A stretch of DNA of 60,000 bases from Polytrichum commune. Lineage: Eukaryota > Streptophyta > Polytrichopsida > Polytrichales > Polytrichaceae. A program made the translations under genes and the position numbers. How positions within the stretch are numbered: the stretch's first letter is position 1; each line of letters starts with the position of its first letter. The notes beneath the pieces are model-generated. The model worked only from the letters and a program-made list of their open reading frames with translations, was not told the origin of the DNA and made no database searches. The stretch is from assembly GCA_950295325.1 (NCBI GenBank), contig OX485803.1, positions 9,240,001 through 9,300,000 of the forward strand. The letters are read 5' to 3'. Shown in pieces: positions 24,053 through 34,760 of this stretch.

Positions 24053-27000
24053 TCAAGAGAAGAAAAACTGGATACCTTTACCCACATTCAGTTGATCTAC
24101 ATAGCTGCCATGGCCACTGACATCAGGATGGACTTGAGCTTCTCCACCAAAGCCCATGTCATATTTCATGCTGTTGGTCATAGAGCTAAAAGATCTTCTC
24201 GCAGGAGCTAGTGCTCCATGATCAAGGTTTTTAGTATACCTAAAATTTTCAGGTGCTTGACCTGAGCTAATGTGGAGTGGTGCCTGTATATACTGGGTGG
24301 GAGGTTCCAACCCAGATCCAGAATTCATTGGTGATGGTACATGCTCCCCACTCAACCTGGACATACCATACTGCACTTAGTAATGTAATTGAGTAAACTG
24401 AGAGAACTCAATGAAAATGAAGTTAAACAGTCAAGAAACACAAGCCACTTCTGGCTCCAATCTGGGGTATCACAAAGTTAAAGAGAATGTGTATCTAACT
24501 ACTGCCAGTCAACTAATCATCACCCTCATACTTTATTAATACTTACATATTTGCTGCAAACAGTGCAGCTTCACTTATGACAATTCAAAGCATGATGTTT
24601 ACTAAGTATAGTATGGACACAACCAGAAAAGATTAAAGTGAGTATGCCTACTGACCAGATGGAAATAGGCCTAATCTTAGCAGCATAATCTTTCACTGAG
24701 GTGCACATAACAGTGGAGTTTCTACTGACCTCTGATCTGCAGAGCTCACATGTGGGACTTTATCAGAAACTGAATTCTGGATGCTCGCCTTGGCCGCTTG
24801 TAGAGCACGCAAAACATCAGTAATACTCTTACTTGAGCCATCCGTACAGGGCAAATGAACTTGTGAATCATCTCTTGGTACGTCATAAGCAGGCCCATAT
24901 CCAAGACTTAATTGAGGCTCAGCCTTAGTGTACCCATTTCTATCTTCCTGAGGTGCAACATGCTGATCAGAGCTTGGAATTACCTGACAAAACACAAAAT
25001 GTTATATCGTGAACACATGACAGTTTGTAATAGGGGCACCTTAGTGTTGGCATTGGTAACCACACTTGCAGTAACCAACACAAAGACTTGCACTGCTACA
25101 GCAATACTACATCGTAATTAAATATGTAAGATCCAGAAACTACACTTTCAATGAGTAATAACAAAAACTCGAATTATTAGCTCCAAAAATCAACTTCTGA
25201 ATGTCTGCAACTCTAAAGTACTAACCTTTGCAGCATAATTATTATCTTTCATTTGGCCATGTCCCCCAAGCATCCCAGGCTGCCTATGCTGCAAGTCATC
25301 ATAAGACCTATGGACTGAGTTGTTGAAGCTGGTCCGCGAAGGCTCTGACCCATGGTAGGTAGAATAGGACTGTCGTCTCTCAATGCCAGGACCATGTTGA
25401 GGGGGTCTGTTAGGTAGGTCATAGTCTTCTACAGCAGGCCAGTTGGCATTATCAGAGAGAGATCTGCGATGCCGACGTCTATACAAGCCCTCTGATTCCA
25501 TACTCTTGTAAGGATCTTCTCTCTCCTGTTCCCTGCAGACAGATGTATACAAAAGCACATCAGCTATCTAGTATGCATAGATGCCTCCATGATGCACTTG
25601 CATACACAAATCAAATTACTGGGGAGGACTGTGATATGTTAGTTGTGCAAAAAGTCCATGACCGTAAGATGAGAATACAGCTTACCTGAGATAGTGATCT
25701 CTGTCCATTTGACCACTTGTAACACCATAATTAGCCTGGAGATGTTGCCCTCCCCATCCACTTTGATCTTGTGATTGACCCCAGCCCTCCTGATCACCCC
25801 TATTGTCCCAGACTGGCCGCCCATCCCTGTAATCGGCTGGAGAATTTTTGTACGCTTCTTTGGAAGACCAATTCGTCGGTGGCCCAGGAGGCCTGTTTGA
25901 AGGCCCTCGTTCAGAGTATGCTGAATATTCACCATGGCTTGCACTTCTGTTACCTGCCTGTTGGTAATACAAGTCCTGCTCCACCTGCATCTCCTTCTCA
26001 GGCCATCCTCGAGGCCCAGCTTCATATGACCTGGCAGGATGCCTCCATGAGTTGAGTATACATCTTTACAAGAATAGATAGTTGCCCACCAAAACAAACT
26101 GTAAATAGCTATCACAAGATAGGTGGACAAGTGCATGAGAGGGAGCCCCATCCTGCTCCGCCCACCATTCCCTTGGGTTGCCGCCTCCTGCAATCTACTG
26201 AGTTCACTACCTCCCTACTAGCAACCTTCTACCTTCGCCATGTTTCACTATTTTAAAATCCCAAACAGTAGGGTTCTTGCAGGTTTCCAATTCCCTGCAA
26301 GAACCTTAAAACAGCACAGCCTAGTAGCTGTTCAGCTTCTGCTCTCTGCCCTTACTTTCTTGAGGGTAGGTAGCATGCAACCCACCATGCAAACTCCCTA
26401 CATCCTATACTTTATGTGATAGTATGTGACAGTTTGAGGACTTTATGTGATTATTTGTGACAGTTTTTGCACACGCATTATGGGAGTGGCCAATGGAGTT
26501 ATACGCTTATAAAATATTCATGTAAGCTATTTATGGACGTGATAGAAAAACTTGCAAGTTTCTTACTTAATGACCAATAACTAGGTTTTCATTAATAAAC
26601 ATTTACTAACTACTCTACAAAAACATTGATATATCAAAAAAAAACATAGCACTGCATAACTCTGAATCATAAACCACACAAAACGACAAAACATAGTGTT
26701 AGTCAAGGTATCAACATGTACTATTTTAAGAGACTAGGATAACTGGAATTTTAGGGTTTAAGGTTTGTCAATTCTCTCAACAAAAGAAGCTTCCGGAGAT
26801 ATGATCTCAGGATAATTTACTCCAGATTGAAGGTTCAATTCCCAAAAAGAACAATGGCACAAGGCACACTGCAAATTAATAGCTGTGCTCTGTGATGCAA
26901 ATGAGCAAACAAATAGAGACAGCAGAACGCAAGTGAAATGAGGAACCAAAAAGGGGTAGCTACCTTCTTGGAGCAGCTGAATGCTCTCTTTGCAATTGAG

Positions 27001-30000
27001 GATGGTCCAAGGAAATAGGATTTGATGGTTTTGGACGCCGAACTGGTGCTTCATTGCTATAGCTTGTATCATGTAAACCGTCAGCAATTCCTGGTTTGCG
27101 GAACCTTTCTGCATTAAATGTATCTTCACCTTTCTCCACTGGGTATGAGCCTTCATAAGGAAGGCCAATCACGCCTCGAGGAACCCCATTTGGTCGCACA
27201 GAAATGAATTCACCAGAATTTTTACTTCTGGGCATTCCAAGGTCTGCCTTATCATCTGGCGTAGCAAGAGATCCACTATTGTGAACAATTTGTGGATAGT
27301 CTTTTTGGGCAGCAACATTACCAGTCCCAGTTTGATCACCCTACATTGTCATCAAGCAAACGCAATTGACCTAGTCAGGTTCTCACATTCAATGGAGAAA
27401 GATCATTCATGTAAAGCTTCACAACCATAAAACACCTCGCCAGGTATGGACTATTAGTAGTGTCAGGTAATTGACAAAGTATTGACCAATTCTTTTTAAG
27501 AACTTCTGTTTCATAGTCCATTTAACCAAAATATGTGTCTCTGGATTATTTTCCTTACACCTTACTAACATTTAATCCATAGTATACAACTAAACTATGG
27601 TCTTCATACCTTACCAATAAGGTGGCAATTGTGCCCTCTCATGCATGTACCAACCTCAGATGCTTACCTTGTACTGTTCCAGTTTCTGTTGAGACTCAAA
27701 ATAATTTTTCTCCCATTGTCTTTGAACACTTTCCTGAGCCTCATACTCTTCGAGCATGACCGCTGACCTCTTTGCATCTGCCTTTACACAGCCTTTATCT
27801 TGCAGTCCTGCAGGTGAAAGACCTGTCTTGACATCTGCAGCACACAGTGTCAGTAACGAGACTTCTAGAACTTTATATCTTGAGGGACTACTTTAGCTTG
27901 CAGCACAAAGAAACTGATTAGGAGTCAAAACATCACAGAGATTAAAACTGATTAGGGTAGAAGAATGATCTGTTGCATTTAATTCAGAGCACAGAGGGTT
28001 CCAATAAAAAAGGGGACTCAAGTGAACTTTGTATTGGTTATAATAAGAAGATAAGAAATTGTAAATTACATAATCAGAAATTTACAGATTTAACACAATG
28101 ATCAGAGTTAGCAGGCACGTTGAAGTGCTTTGGGAACGGGAGGTACTATCAGCACATGCCTTCAAGATAATAGCCATCCTTTTGATCTAGAAAACCCTTA
28201 CCTTGAGTTCCTTGTGTTGGAGATGTATAAGGAATATTCTGATCATTATTGAAAGGTCTTGTTGGAATAATATCTCGGAAAACTGTAGGGACTTGCCCCA
28301 TCCAGCTGTTGATCTCTTCCCGGACAACGTCCTCTTGACTTCTTGCTTGAGCAAGAGCTGTCATCTCCTCGCTGATTTGAACCCACATGTTCCGTAAGCG
28401 ATTCTCAATTGCACCCCTGTTGAGCAGAAGTAACATATATTGATTCCACCCTCCACCAAAGAAAAGAGAGTAACTAGTGATTCTCTAGATAGATTTTGAA
28501 ACTGAACAGCAACTACTTAAAACTGGAGATGTCATGACCTTGCAATAATAGTGAGGAAAGCATATGCAACAGCAGCTAATAACAAAGGATCAAATAAAGT
28601 TGTGCAACCGTTATGTCAAGAAACAGTTCACTGGTCAAAATAACCTGCTCTCCTGCTTTTCTGTCCACTCTTGGGATGTTGTGACCACTTTTTGAGGTGT
28701 AGCCCACACATCAGTGCCACCTCTCTCAGGTATGCCCCTCTCATCATTCGAAGCAATTGCTGACACATGCTGTTTGTTCACAAACTCTTGACTTTCATTA
28801 GAACTTCCATGTGAATCTGTTCTGGACAAGTTTGCAATGCTGCCACTTTCATGCTGCAACTCCTCCTTGATTTCCTCTCCAGCAGATCCAGACCTTGAGG
28901 TGAGCTGTATGCCTCTGGTTTGAGTGCGGCTTTCCCTGTCTTGTTGCATCCTTGTTGAGTTTCCTGGAACCGGTGTTGGACTTTCTGCAAACAGCAATCA
29001 ACAAAAGTACTCAGAATTTGAACTATGTATGCATGAACATCAACCTGGATCTATTATCCTTGACATCAAAAGATACAGTAAACTTTGTGCCAGCCAACTG
29101 TCAAGTGTCTTCCATGCAGCAGGATCTTGTACTATGCCCATTATTCTTCTAGGGACCAAGTGAAATCCAAGTTCTGACATAATTGGTTTCTCATGCTTAA
29201 AAGACCAGATGACAGACTATCTTGAACATAATCTTATATATTTGAGTCTGATTTCCTTTTTGAAGCATTCACTTGAACTCTTCAATTGCAATTTGACAAA
29301 TTCCAGCACAGTCATAGATCAACATGCAACAAGCCAGGTTATCTTCTTTGTAAATTGTCACTCATCGCTGATTGAACACATTCTTATCCATACACACATA
29401 TGTACACCTAAAGACAAATTCTACACAGTAGGATACGTTCTTCTGTGCTGCAAATCATAACTTTGCAGACTCATTGCAAATTTCTGTTCTTTATGCTTAC
29501 CTGCAGTTTTTTGTTTCAATAGTTCTTCTCCTTTAGCAGCCTCAGCCTTCTTTCGGTCTTCAATTGCTTGCTCCAGCTTTTTCTCCAGTTCCAGTACCTG
29601 CACATATAGTTCATGCGTCAGAAAACACTTGACCATTTATGGCAAGCAGGTCCAGCAGTAAAGGTTTGCTGCTGGATGACTGCATCAAGAATGTAAAGGT
29701 AGCAACATGTTAAAAGCTTTCACATCATTCAGAAGAGAATGCCATTTCACAAATTAACATAAGCAGCAACGTGGAGGATTAGAATGGGGGAGAAAGAGAG
29801 GAGGAGGAATGATTTTGAGCAGATTCATAGCTTTAAGCTTAGTATTCAAAAATGTACCACCTACCCCACACTAGAGTCCCCTTTTCTTCTAGACTAGGTA
29901 TATTGACTTTGTGCCAACAATAATTCGTTCTTGCCTCATATCAACACAGCAAATAATTCAAGTTTCTGGAAATTCGCATTCCTCTGTTTTATGGGTGCAG

Positions 30001-33000
30001 ATATCGGTTGGGTAGAGATGAGAAGGTTTGAGACTGTACTTCTCTCTTTACGAGACAGACTAATCTGATTAGGCTCTGCAGTTGCAGGCCAAACACAAGA
30101 ATGCTACTGAACATTCCAAAAACAGATCAAATCATAAAGTCGATGTCATGTTCTTGAGTTAATGATCTGCAAGGACTATCAGCACTGCACTGTGAATCAC
30201 CTAGATGAGACAATATTTGGATATAGAAGTTGATGAGTACCAAGGTTACCCAATTACCCAAGGCTTTTGATCTAAACCTGAAACTAAAACATTTTCGTGA
30301 AACTCTTGTGATGTATGCTTAAGTGAAGGTCCTCAATAGTTGTCATATTGATATGCAAAGGCTGTTTATATAGTACACTATCACTTTTCAAAGTAATTAG
30401 ATGATCCAATGCTCTCAGCAAAAAAAATGACGAGTGCAAAAAAAGATTGGCCCTTACTTTCTTTCCTAGCTGCTGAACCTTTTGCTTTGCAGCTTTCGAA
30501 GCTGAACGTTCAGACAAAAGCCTAGCTCTGAGAAATTCAATGGTCATAGTCATAACATCATCTCCTGAAGATGGCTTCCTGCAAAAGACAAGATAAACTT
30601 GTCAAACTTGATATTCTGACAACCCTGATGCATCACAAATTTAATACAAGGGATAACCTCCTTACTCATGCTACCATGACATCAAATATGGATTTGACAT
30701 ATTTACAAAATAAGCTCAACAGCAACCAGGACAGCTCTAAGATCATCTACCCATCTCTTCTCCCACATGCATTCTGCATAGAAAGATGGGTGCACGTGGA
30801 CAAAACAAAACTTAGAGGTGATGATGTGCCTGACGGACAGGGCATTCACAGCTCAATGCTAGAATTCCAAGCTACAAACATAAAGTGACTTTGAGAAAAC
30901 ATCTGAACGTTACACCTTCACTGTAACACCTACATATCAGCACTCATGCTACACCACCCACCTGTAAATAATGCAGCCTACATTGGTCACTTTCCCGATG
31001 CAGAAGTCTGATAAAGCTACCTTTCAAACATCTGAGTATAATGGATGAAAAAGGCTGCAGAGTTAGCAAGTATTGTGACTATACCTGTCACTACTGAGTG
31101 GAGACTCAACCACAGCATTGTCTTCTGCAGCAAAGTGTGCCTTCAATGAAATCTCATCAATTGACTTTGTCCGATCATGTACACTTGTGTCATTGATTCT
31201 CTCCTCCTGCTCCAACTCTGCAATATGTCCTTCACTCCCATTTTTCAACACTATTTCACCTTCCGAAAGTTCTGATATGGGCTTAGAAGACATAGCGCCC
31301 GATCCTAACCTGGAGCGTTCAAAAGCTTTTTCCTCCTCCTCTTGTTCACGTGCATTTGACTTCCACTTCAAAGGCGTGAGGGGTGTCAAGGGTGTCACAT
31401 TTCTAGGTGTCATGGAGGGGCTCCCAACTGACTCCCTCTCAATCTCACCAGAAGGCCTTGACCTTCTGCAAACAAGAACAGGCATGTAGCACTCAGGACA
31501 TAGCCAATGCACGATTGCTGGCAAAGAACAGTGACCAGAAACTGATACACCTGTATCCAAAAGCCCCTGAGGTACCAAAACTACATTGTGAAAGATCAAA
31601 TCGGGTAAGCTTTTCACCCACCAACTATTATAATTAGATACCACAGCAATGTTAAGATAAGTGACATTCAACAAACATATCTTTCAGAACAGCTCTCCCC
31701 ACCACCTAAATACCACCCTAGTTGCAGCCACATAAGCTGACCTAGAACACAATATCTAAATACTAATTGCCTGGAAATAATCCCTGGTATAGTCATGCAG
31801 TACAAAGGCTATAAATATTCTAATAGTGGAGTCTTGCACATCATGAGTGACAATGCACAATGTAAGTGACGTCCGATATGCACACTATAAACGACATCTG
31901 CTTTTGAGGTATTTGAAATTGAATAAGAGATCGGATAAAAGAGGACAAGAAATCTGTGATCAAATATGTACCTCATGGAGAGCTGCCTCAAGGTCGTCAG
32001 GCCTGCCCAACTGTCTCGATCCTCCATTCCTTCCCTGGAGGCCAAGGCTCCATCAGAATTGTTGCCATCTGAAATTGAATCGTGAATGGGCCCATGAAGG
32101 GCCCCAGAACTAACACTTCGTGAGAACCAGCTCTTCACCACAGAGAGCTTCCTCTCTTCAAGAGCCTCCTCTCTACTCATCAAACCGACGATGCTCCACC
32201 TCCAGGGGTGCACTCCGCGTAACTTGTTAGATTTGGCTCTTGAAAAAAGAGGGCTGTGTACGTATCAAAGATCTCACTGCAATGTAATGCCAGCGGTGTG
32301 TCACACTGTGCCAAAAAAACCCTGTACAAAGAATCTCTGAATGTACCTCTGTTGTACTCTCAATCCCCACTTGTCCTCTTAAAAATAACAATACGGCAAC
32401 TAAAACAGGGAGAGATAATTGAGTTCCATTTGCTTCCGATCTGCTAAACACAATAATAACAGAGGTCAGTCAATCCGCCTCTAAAATGCTTGATCTATTC
32501 TCCAAGGGAACAAGGTCTAAGCTCATCTACATTGCTACATAAAGGCAACATTCTGCATTCCGAACTATTCATAGAGAACCCATCAGGCTCACACACTATT
32601 CTCGCAGACATTGAACTGAAGTAAAAACCACACTGCAGCGGGTCGATGAATTTGAAAATAGAGCTTGTAACTGGGAAAGCATCTCTTCGTTCCAGGTTGA
32701 AGCTCCACTGTACTAACATCACAAGGCTCCTAAAATATTAGAGTGAAGTAGACTATACTCATAGGGTACATTAACTTCCAGTCCAACTCGGAACCACACT
32801 TTAGAACAAAGACATTGTAGGTACTACTCTCTGTTCAGAGAGCCTGCTCGATACTTTCGCAATGCAATTTCATGCATCTTGCTCACCACGCATTTTGGTA
32901 TAAATGTCAAAAATGTAACAGCCCCAAAAACAGGTTTCAATCGCCCCAGAGTTTGAATTCTTATTCGGTCTACGGCCACTTCGCATGTTATCACCAAGGC

Positions 33001-34353
33001 TTTGAATGTAAGAGAGCTCTACCATATGTTTTCGGACAAAACCACCTTACTGCGAAATCGAAAACTTCTCCATACCCTCGTCCCACTGAGAAAAAAAGCG
33101 TTCACTCTACTTCGCCTCTCACTTTCGCGCGAGATAGGTCAATCCACAAAACTGTGGCGTCTAAAGGATCAACAAGATTCCTCTTCCTTCACACGGATTC
33201 GCGAACAAACCATGCGAAACCGGCATCTCCAACCCGACTCCCGCACTGCCAACGTCACATTACATTATTGCTTTGCATGTCGATAAGCTACATATACGGG
33301 CGCCAAGCTCCAGAGCCATATCGGAGCAATACTACACAAAACTCTCCCCTAAAACATGGGGCTCGAAATATACCTCACCGACGCTACCAATGCGACCTCC
33401 CGCTGCTGCAGGCTGCGTGCATGCAGACACTACTTAGAGACCTCTCACAACTCCTCACAACTTACAAGCACTCGGACCAACCGATAAACCTCTGATCCTC
33501 CCAATGCCGCATCCACCGCCACACCGCAGTCATGCACAACCGAATCCAGACACGAAACCACCCACATCCACATCCAGAGCCTCAGCCACAGCCACAAGCC
33601 AGATCGAGCGATCGATCGCCAATGCCGGACCTACTTGGAATAGGTTACTTACCACATCGGAAGGTGTGCGAAATTGTAAGAGAGGCGGAGTCGTAGCTTG
33701 TTCGGCCGTTCCGAGACGCTCCCGCGTGATGTGAGGAGCCGAACAAGAAATGTTGAACGAAACAACAAAAGCCTAACATCATCTACAGTGCCCCGGTAGC
33801 AAAAACGCGCTCATATTCCTACCCCGCTCTTATTTAATCTTTCCTTGCTTTCTTCCATCCCTGGCTCCCCCATCGAAGATCCTTGCGATTCCTACACTAT
33901 TACCGCACCTTACTTACTTAATTACTGACTAACTTTCGGGCGGCGAATCCGTCTACGGAAATGCTCAATGTAGCAAGACCAAAACGGGCAGAGCTACTTG
34001 CTACTAATAAATCATATTACCTCACCCCCTACACCTCCCTCACCTTCTTACTTTCTCCACCGCAATCCCACTTATTCCGAGACTCCGCTCACTTCGTTGA
34101 CAGAATCCGAACACGAAATGTCCAATGTAACCTAGCAACAACCTTTGACACACACAATGTTACTAACTTACGCCACAATAAACCTGCTGAGCTTACTTAT
34201 TGCTCTTACTTTCATCCCTGGCGAGTCCTGCGATTGCGATAATAATGATGATTCCCTCCCGTTTACTAAACTCGGCTTCTTACTCGAGAATCCGAAATCG
34301 CGCCAGGCCCCTTCACCCTTGGCAGCAACTTCCGCCTCTTCATGAGACGGCAT
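24053..34353 (-). CDS. Thirteen-exon plant coiled-coil protein of unknown function
   Basis: Spliced gene rebuilt by eye. Exons, high to low coordinate: 34353-34210, 32222-31972, 31465-31085, 30578-30458, 29597-29501, 28984-28645, 28416-28202, 27834-27668, 27340-26964, 26030-25686, 25532-25226, 24983-24730, 24356-24053. Every intron is GT-AG and the phases match at every join. The total is 3,303 nt, about 1,100 residues plus stop. Visible parts: a Ser-rich segment (VKSWFSRSVSSG) in exon 2; a Pro/Thr run (TPLTPLTPL) in exon 3; a coiled coil starting TIEFLRARLLSERSASKAA and ending in KKLEQAIEDRKKAE (residues ~265-325); a charged block EEYEAQESVQRQWEKNY near 550; Tyr/Gly/Gln-rich disordered exons 9-11; and DVLRALQAAKASIQ near 971. 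The last three motif blocks recall a plant-only family often called fallaxin-like or USO1-like; this is from memory and no function is known. No signal peptide or membrane segment is evident. Least certain are exon 1 and the 3' end. Confidence 0.85.
26030..26042 (-). promoter_or_regulatory. Two in-frame alternative splice acceptors before exon 10
   Basis: Intron 9 can end at TGCCAG (exon from 26030) or 12 nt earlier at CATGGAG (exon from 26042). Both restore AG+G to Arg and keep the frame; they differ by four residues (HPAR). The TGCCAG site matches the plant consensus better and was used for the gene model. Either isoform would be tolerated in this disordered region. Confidence 0.5.
29501..30578 (-). 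CDS. Exons 4-5: coiled-coil core
   Basis: Exon 4 (30578-30458) follows a TTTTGCAG acceptor and ends AAA before GTAAGG. Exon 5 (29597-29501) follows ATGTGCAG and ends before GTAAGC. Together they encode about 72 residues with heptad-like Leu/Val spacing: TIEFLRARLLSERSASKAA, then KVQQLGKKVLELEKKLEQ, then EDRKKAEAAKGEELLKQ. This is the most conserved-looking and most diagnostic part of the protein. The 860-bp intron falls inside the helix in phase 0, a position that could be compared across homologues. A dimerisation role is inferred from the coiled coil only. Confidence 0.9.
32223..34209 (-). other. Large first intron (about 2 kb), GC-richer
   Basis: If exon 1 is correct, the first intron is 1,987 bp, the longest in the gene; the others range from 153 to 933 bp. 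Its 33.0-34.2 kb part is richer in G+C, with CG dinucleotides common, unlike the AT-rich flanks. Long open frames on the plus strand here (for example 32872-33495) have no recognisable domain and are best explained by base composition. The stretch may contain the real transcription start or an intronic enhancer. Confidence 0.5.
34210..34353 (-). CDS. Candidate first coding exon of the coiled-coil gene
   Basis: The ATG at 34353 opens with MPSHEEAEVAAKGEGAW and the exon ends ...SPGMK just before a GTAAGA donor (intron from 34209). It ends in phase 0 and joins cleanly to exon 2 (LRGVHPWRW) after a CTAACAAG acceptor. The frame is also open upstream to about 34719 (Arg/Gly-rich), so the true start could be farther 5', or this ATG may follow a GC-rich leader. 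Alternatively translation starts at the Met of MSREEALEERK in exon 2 and this exon is 5' UTR. I prefer this ATG because the donor is good and the phase fits. Confidence 0.55.
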
Positions 34354-34760
34354 ATTCCTGACCGGTGCAAGACCACGCCAAACGTTAACGCTCTTCTTCT
34401 TCGCCTCCGAACTTCGAAGCCGGCTTCCCAACGCTCTTGTCCGACTTCTTCTGGAGCGCTTTCCTCCGAGACCCCGGCGCCCCTCCTTGCCAATGGAAAC
34501 AGCCCTTCCTACCTGCCATCTTGTTCCTACCGGCCCCCTCGCCTCGTACCGACCTCCCTCTCCGGAGCGGCTCGGTAAAACGATCGCAGTGACTTTTCTT
34601 TGGTTAAGGTGTGTTTCTGCCCGGCTTTCTACCGGTTGGGCCGGTTTGCTCTTCCTTCCTGCTGTTATTCCACCTGCCCTCCTTGAGTTGCACCGGAGAG
34701 AGGGAATTATCGTATACAAGCGGTCTAGTACCTCTCATCCATCCAACATCAAAAATTTGA
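34354..34760 (-). promoter_or_regulatory. Putative promoter / 5' leader of the coiled-coil gene
   Basis: This GC-rich stretch with many CG dinucleotides lies directly upstream of the candidate ATG and contrasts with the AT-rich DNA beyond 34.76 kb. The minus-strand frame of exon 1 stays open through it (Arg/Gly-rich), which may be chance at this GC content or an N-terminal extension. I cannot point to a convincing TATA box. The promoter role is inferred from position and composition. Confidence 0.35.

Noticed and set aside
31118-31489. Plus-strand open frame of 123 residues
   Set aside because: It is antisense to exon 3 of the coiled-coil gene, whose frame is fixed by splice phases.
32872-33495. 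207-residue plus-strand open frame opposite intron 1
   Set aside because: It lies in the GC-rich intron, antisense to the gene, with His/Arg/Thr/Ser-rich text and no domain; composition explains its length.
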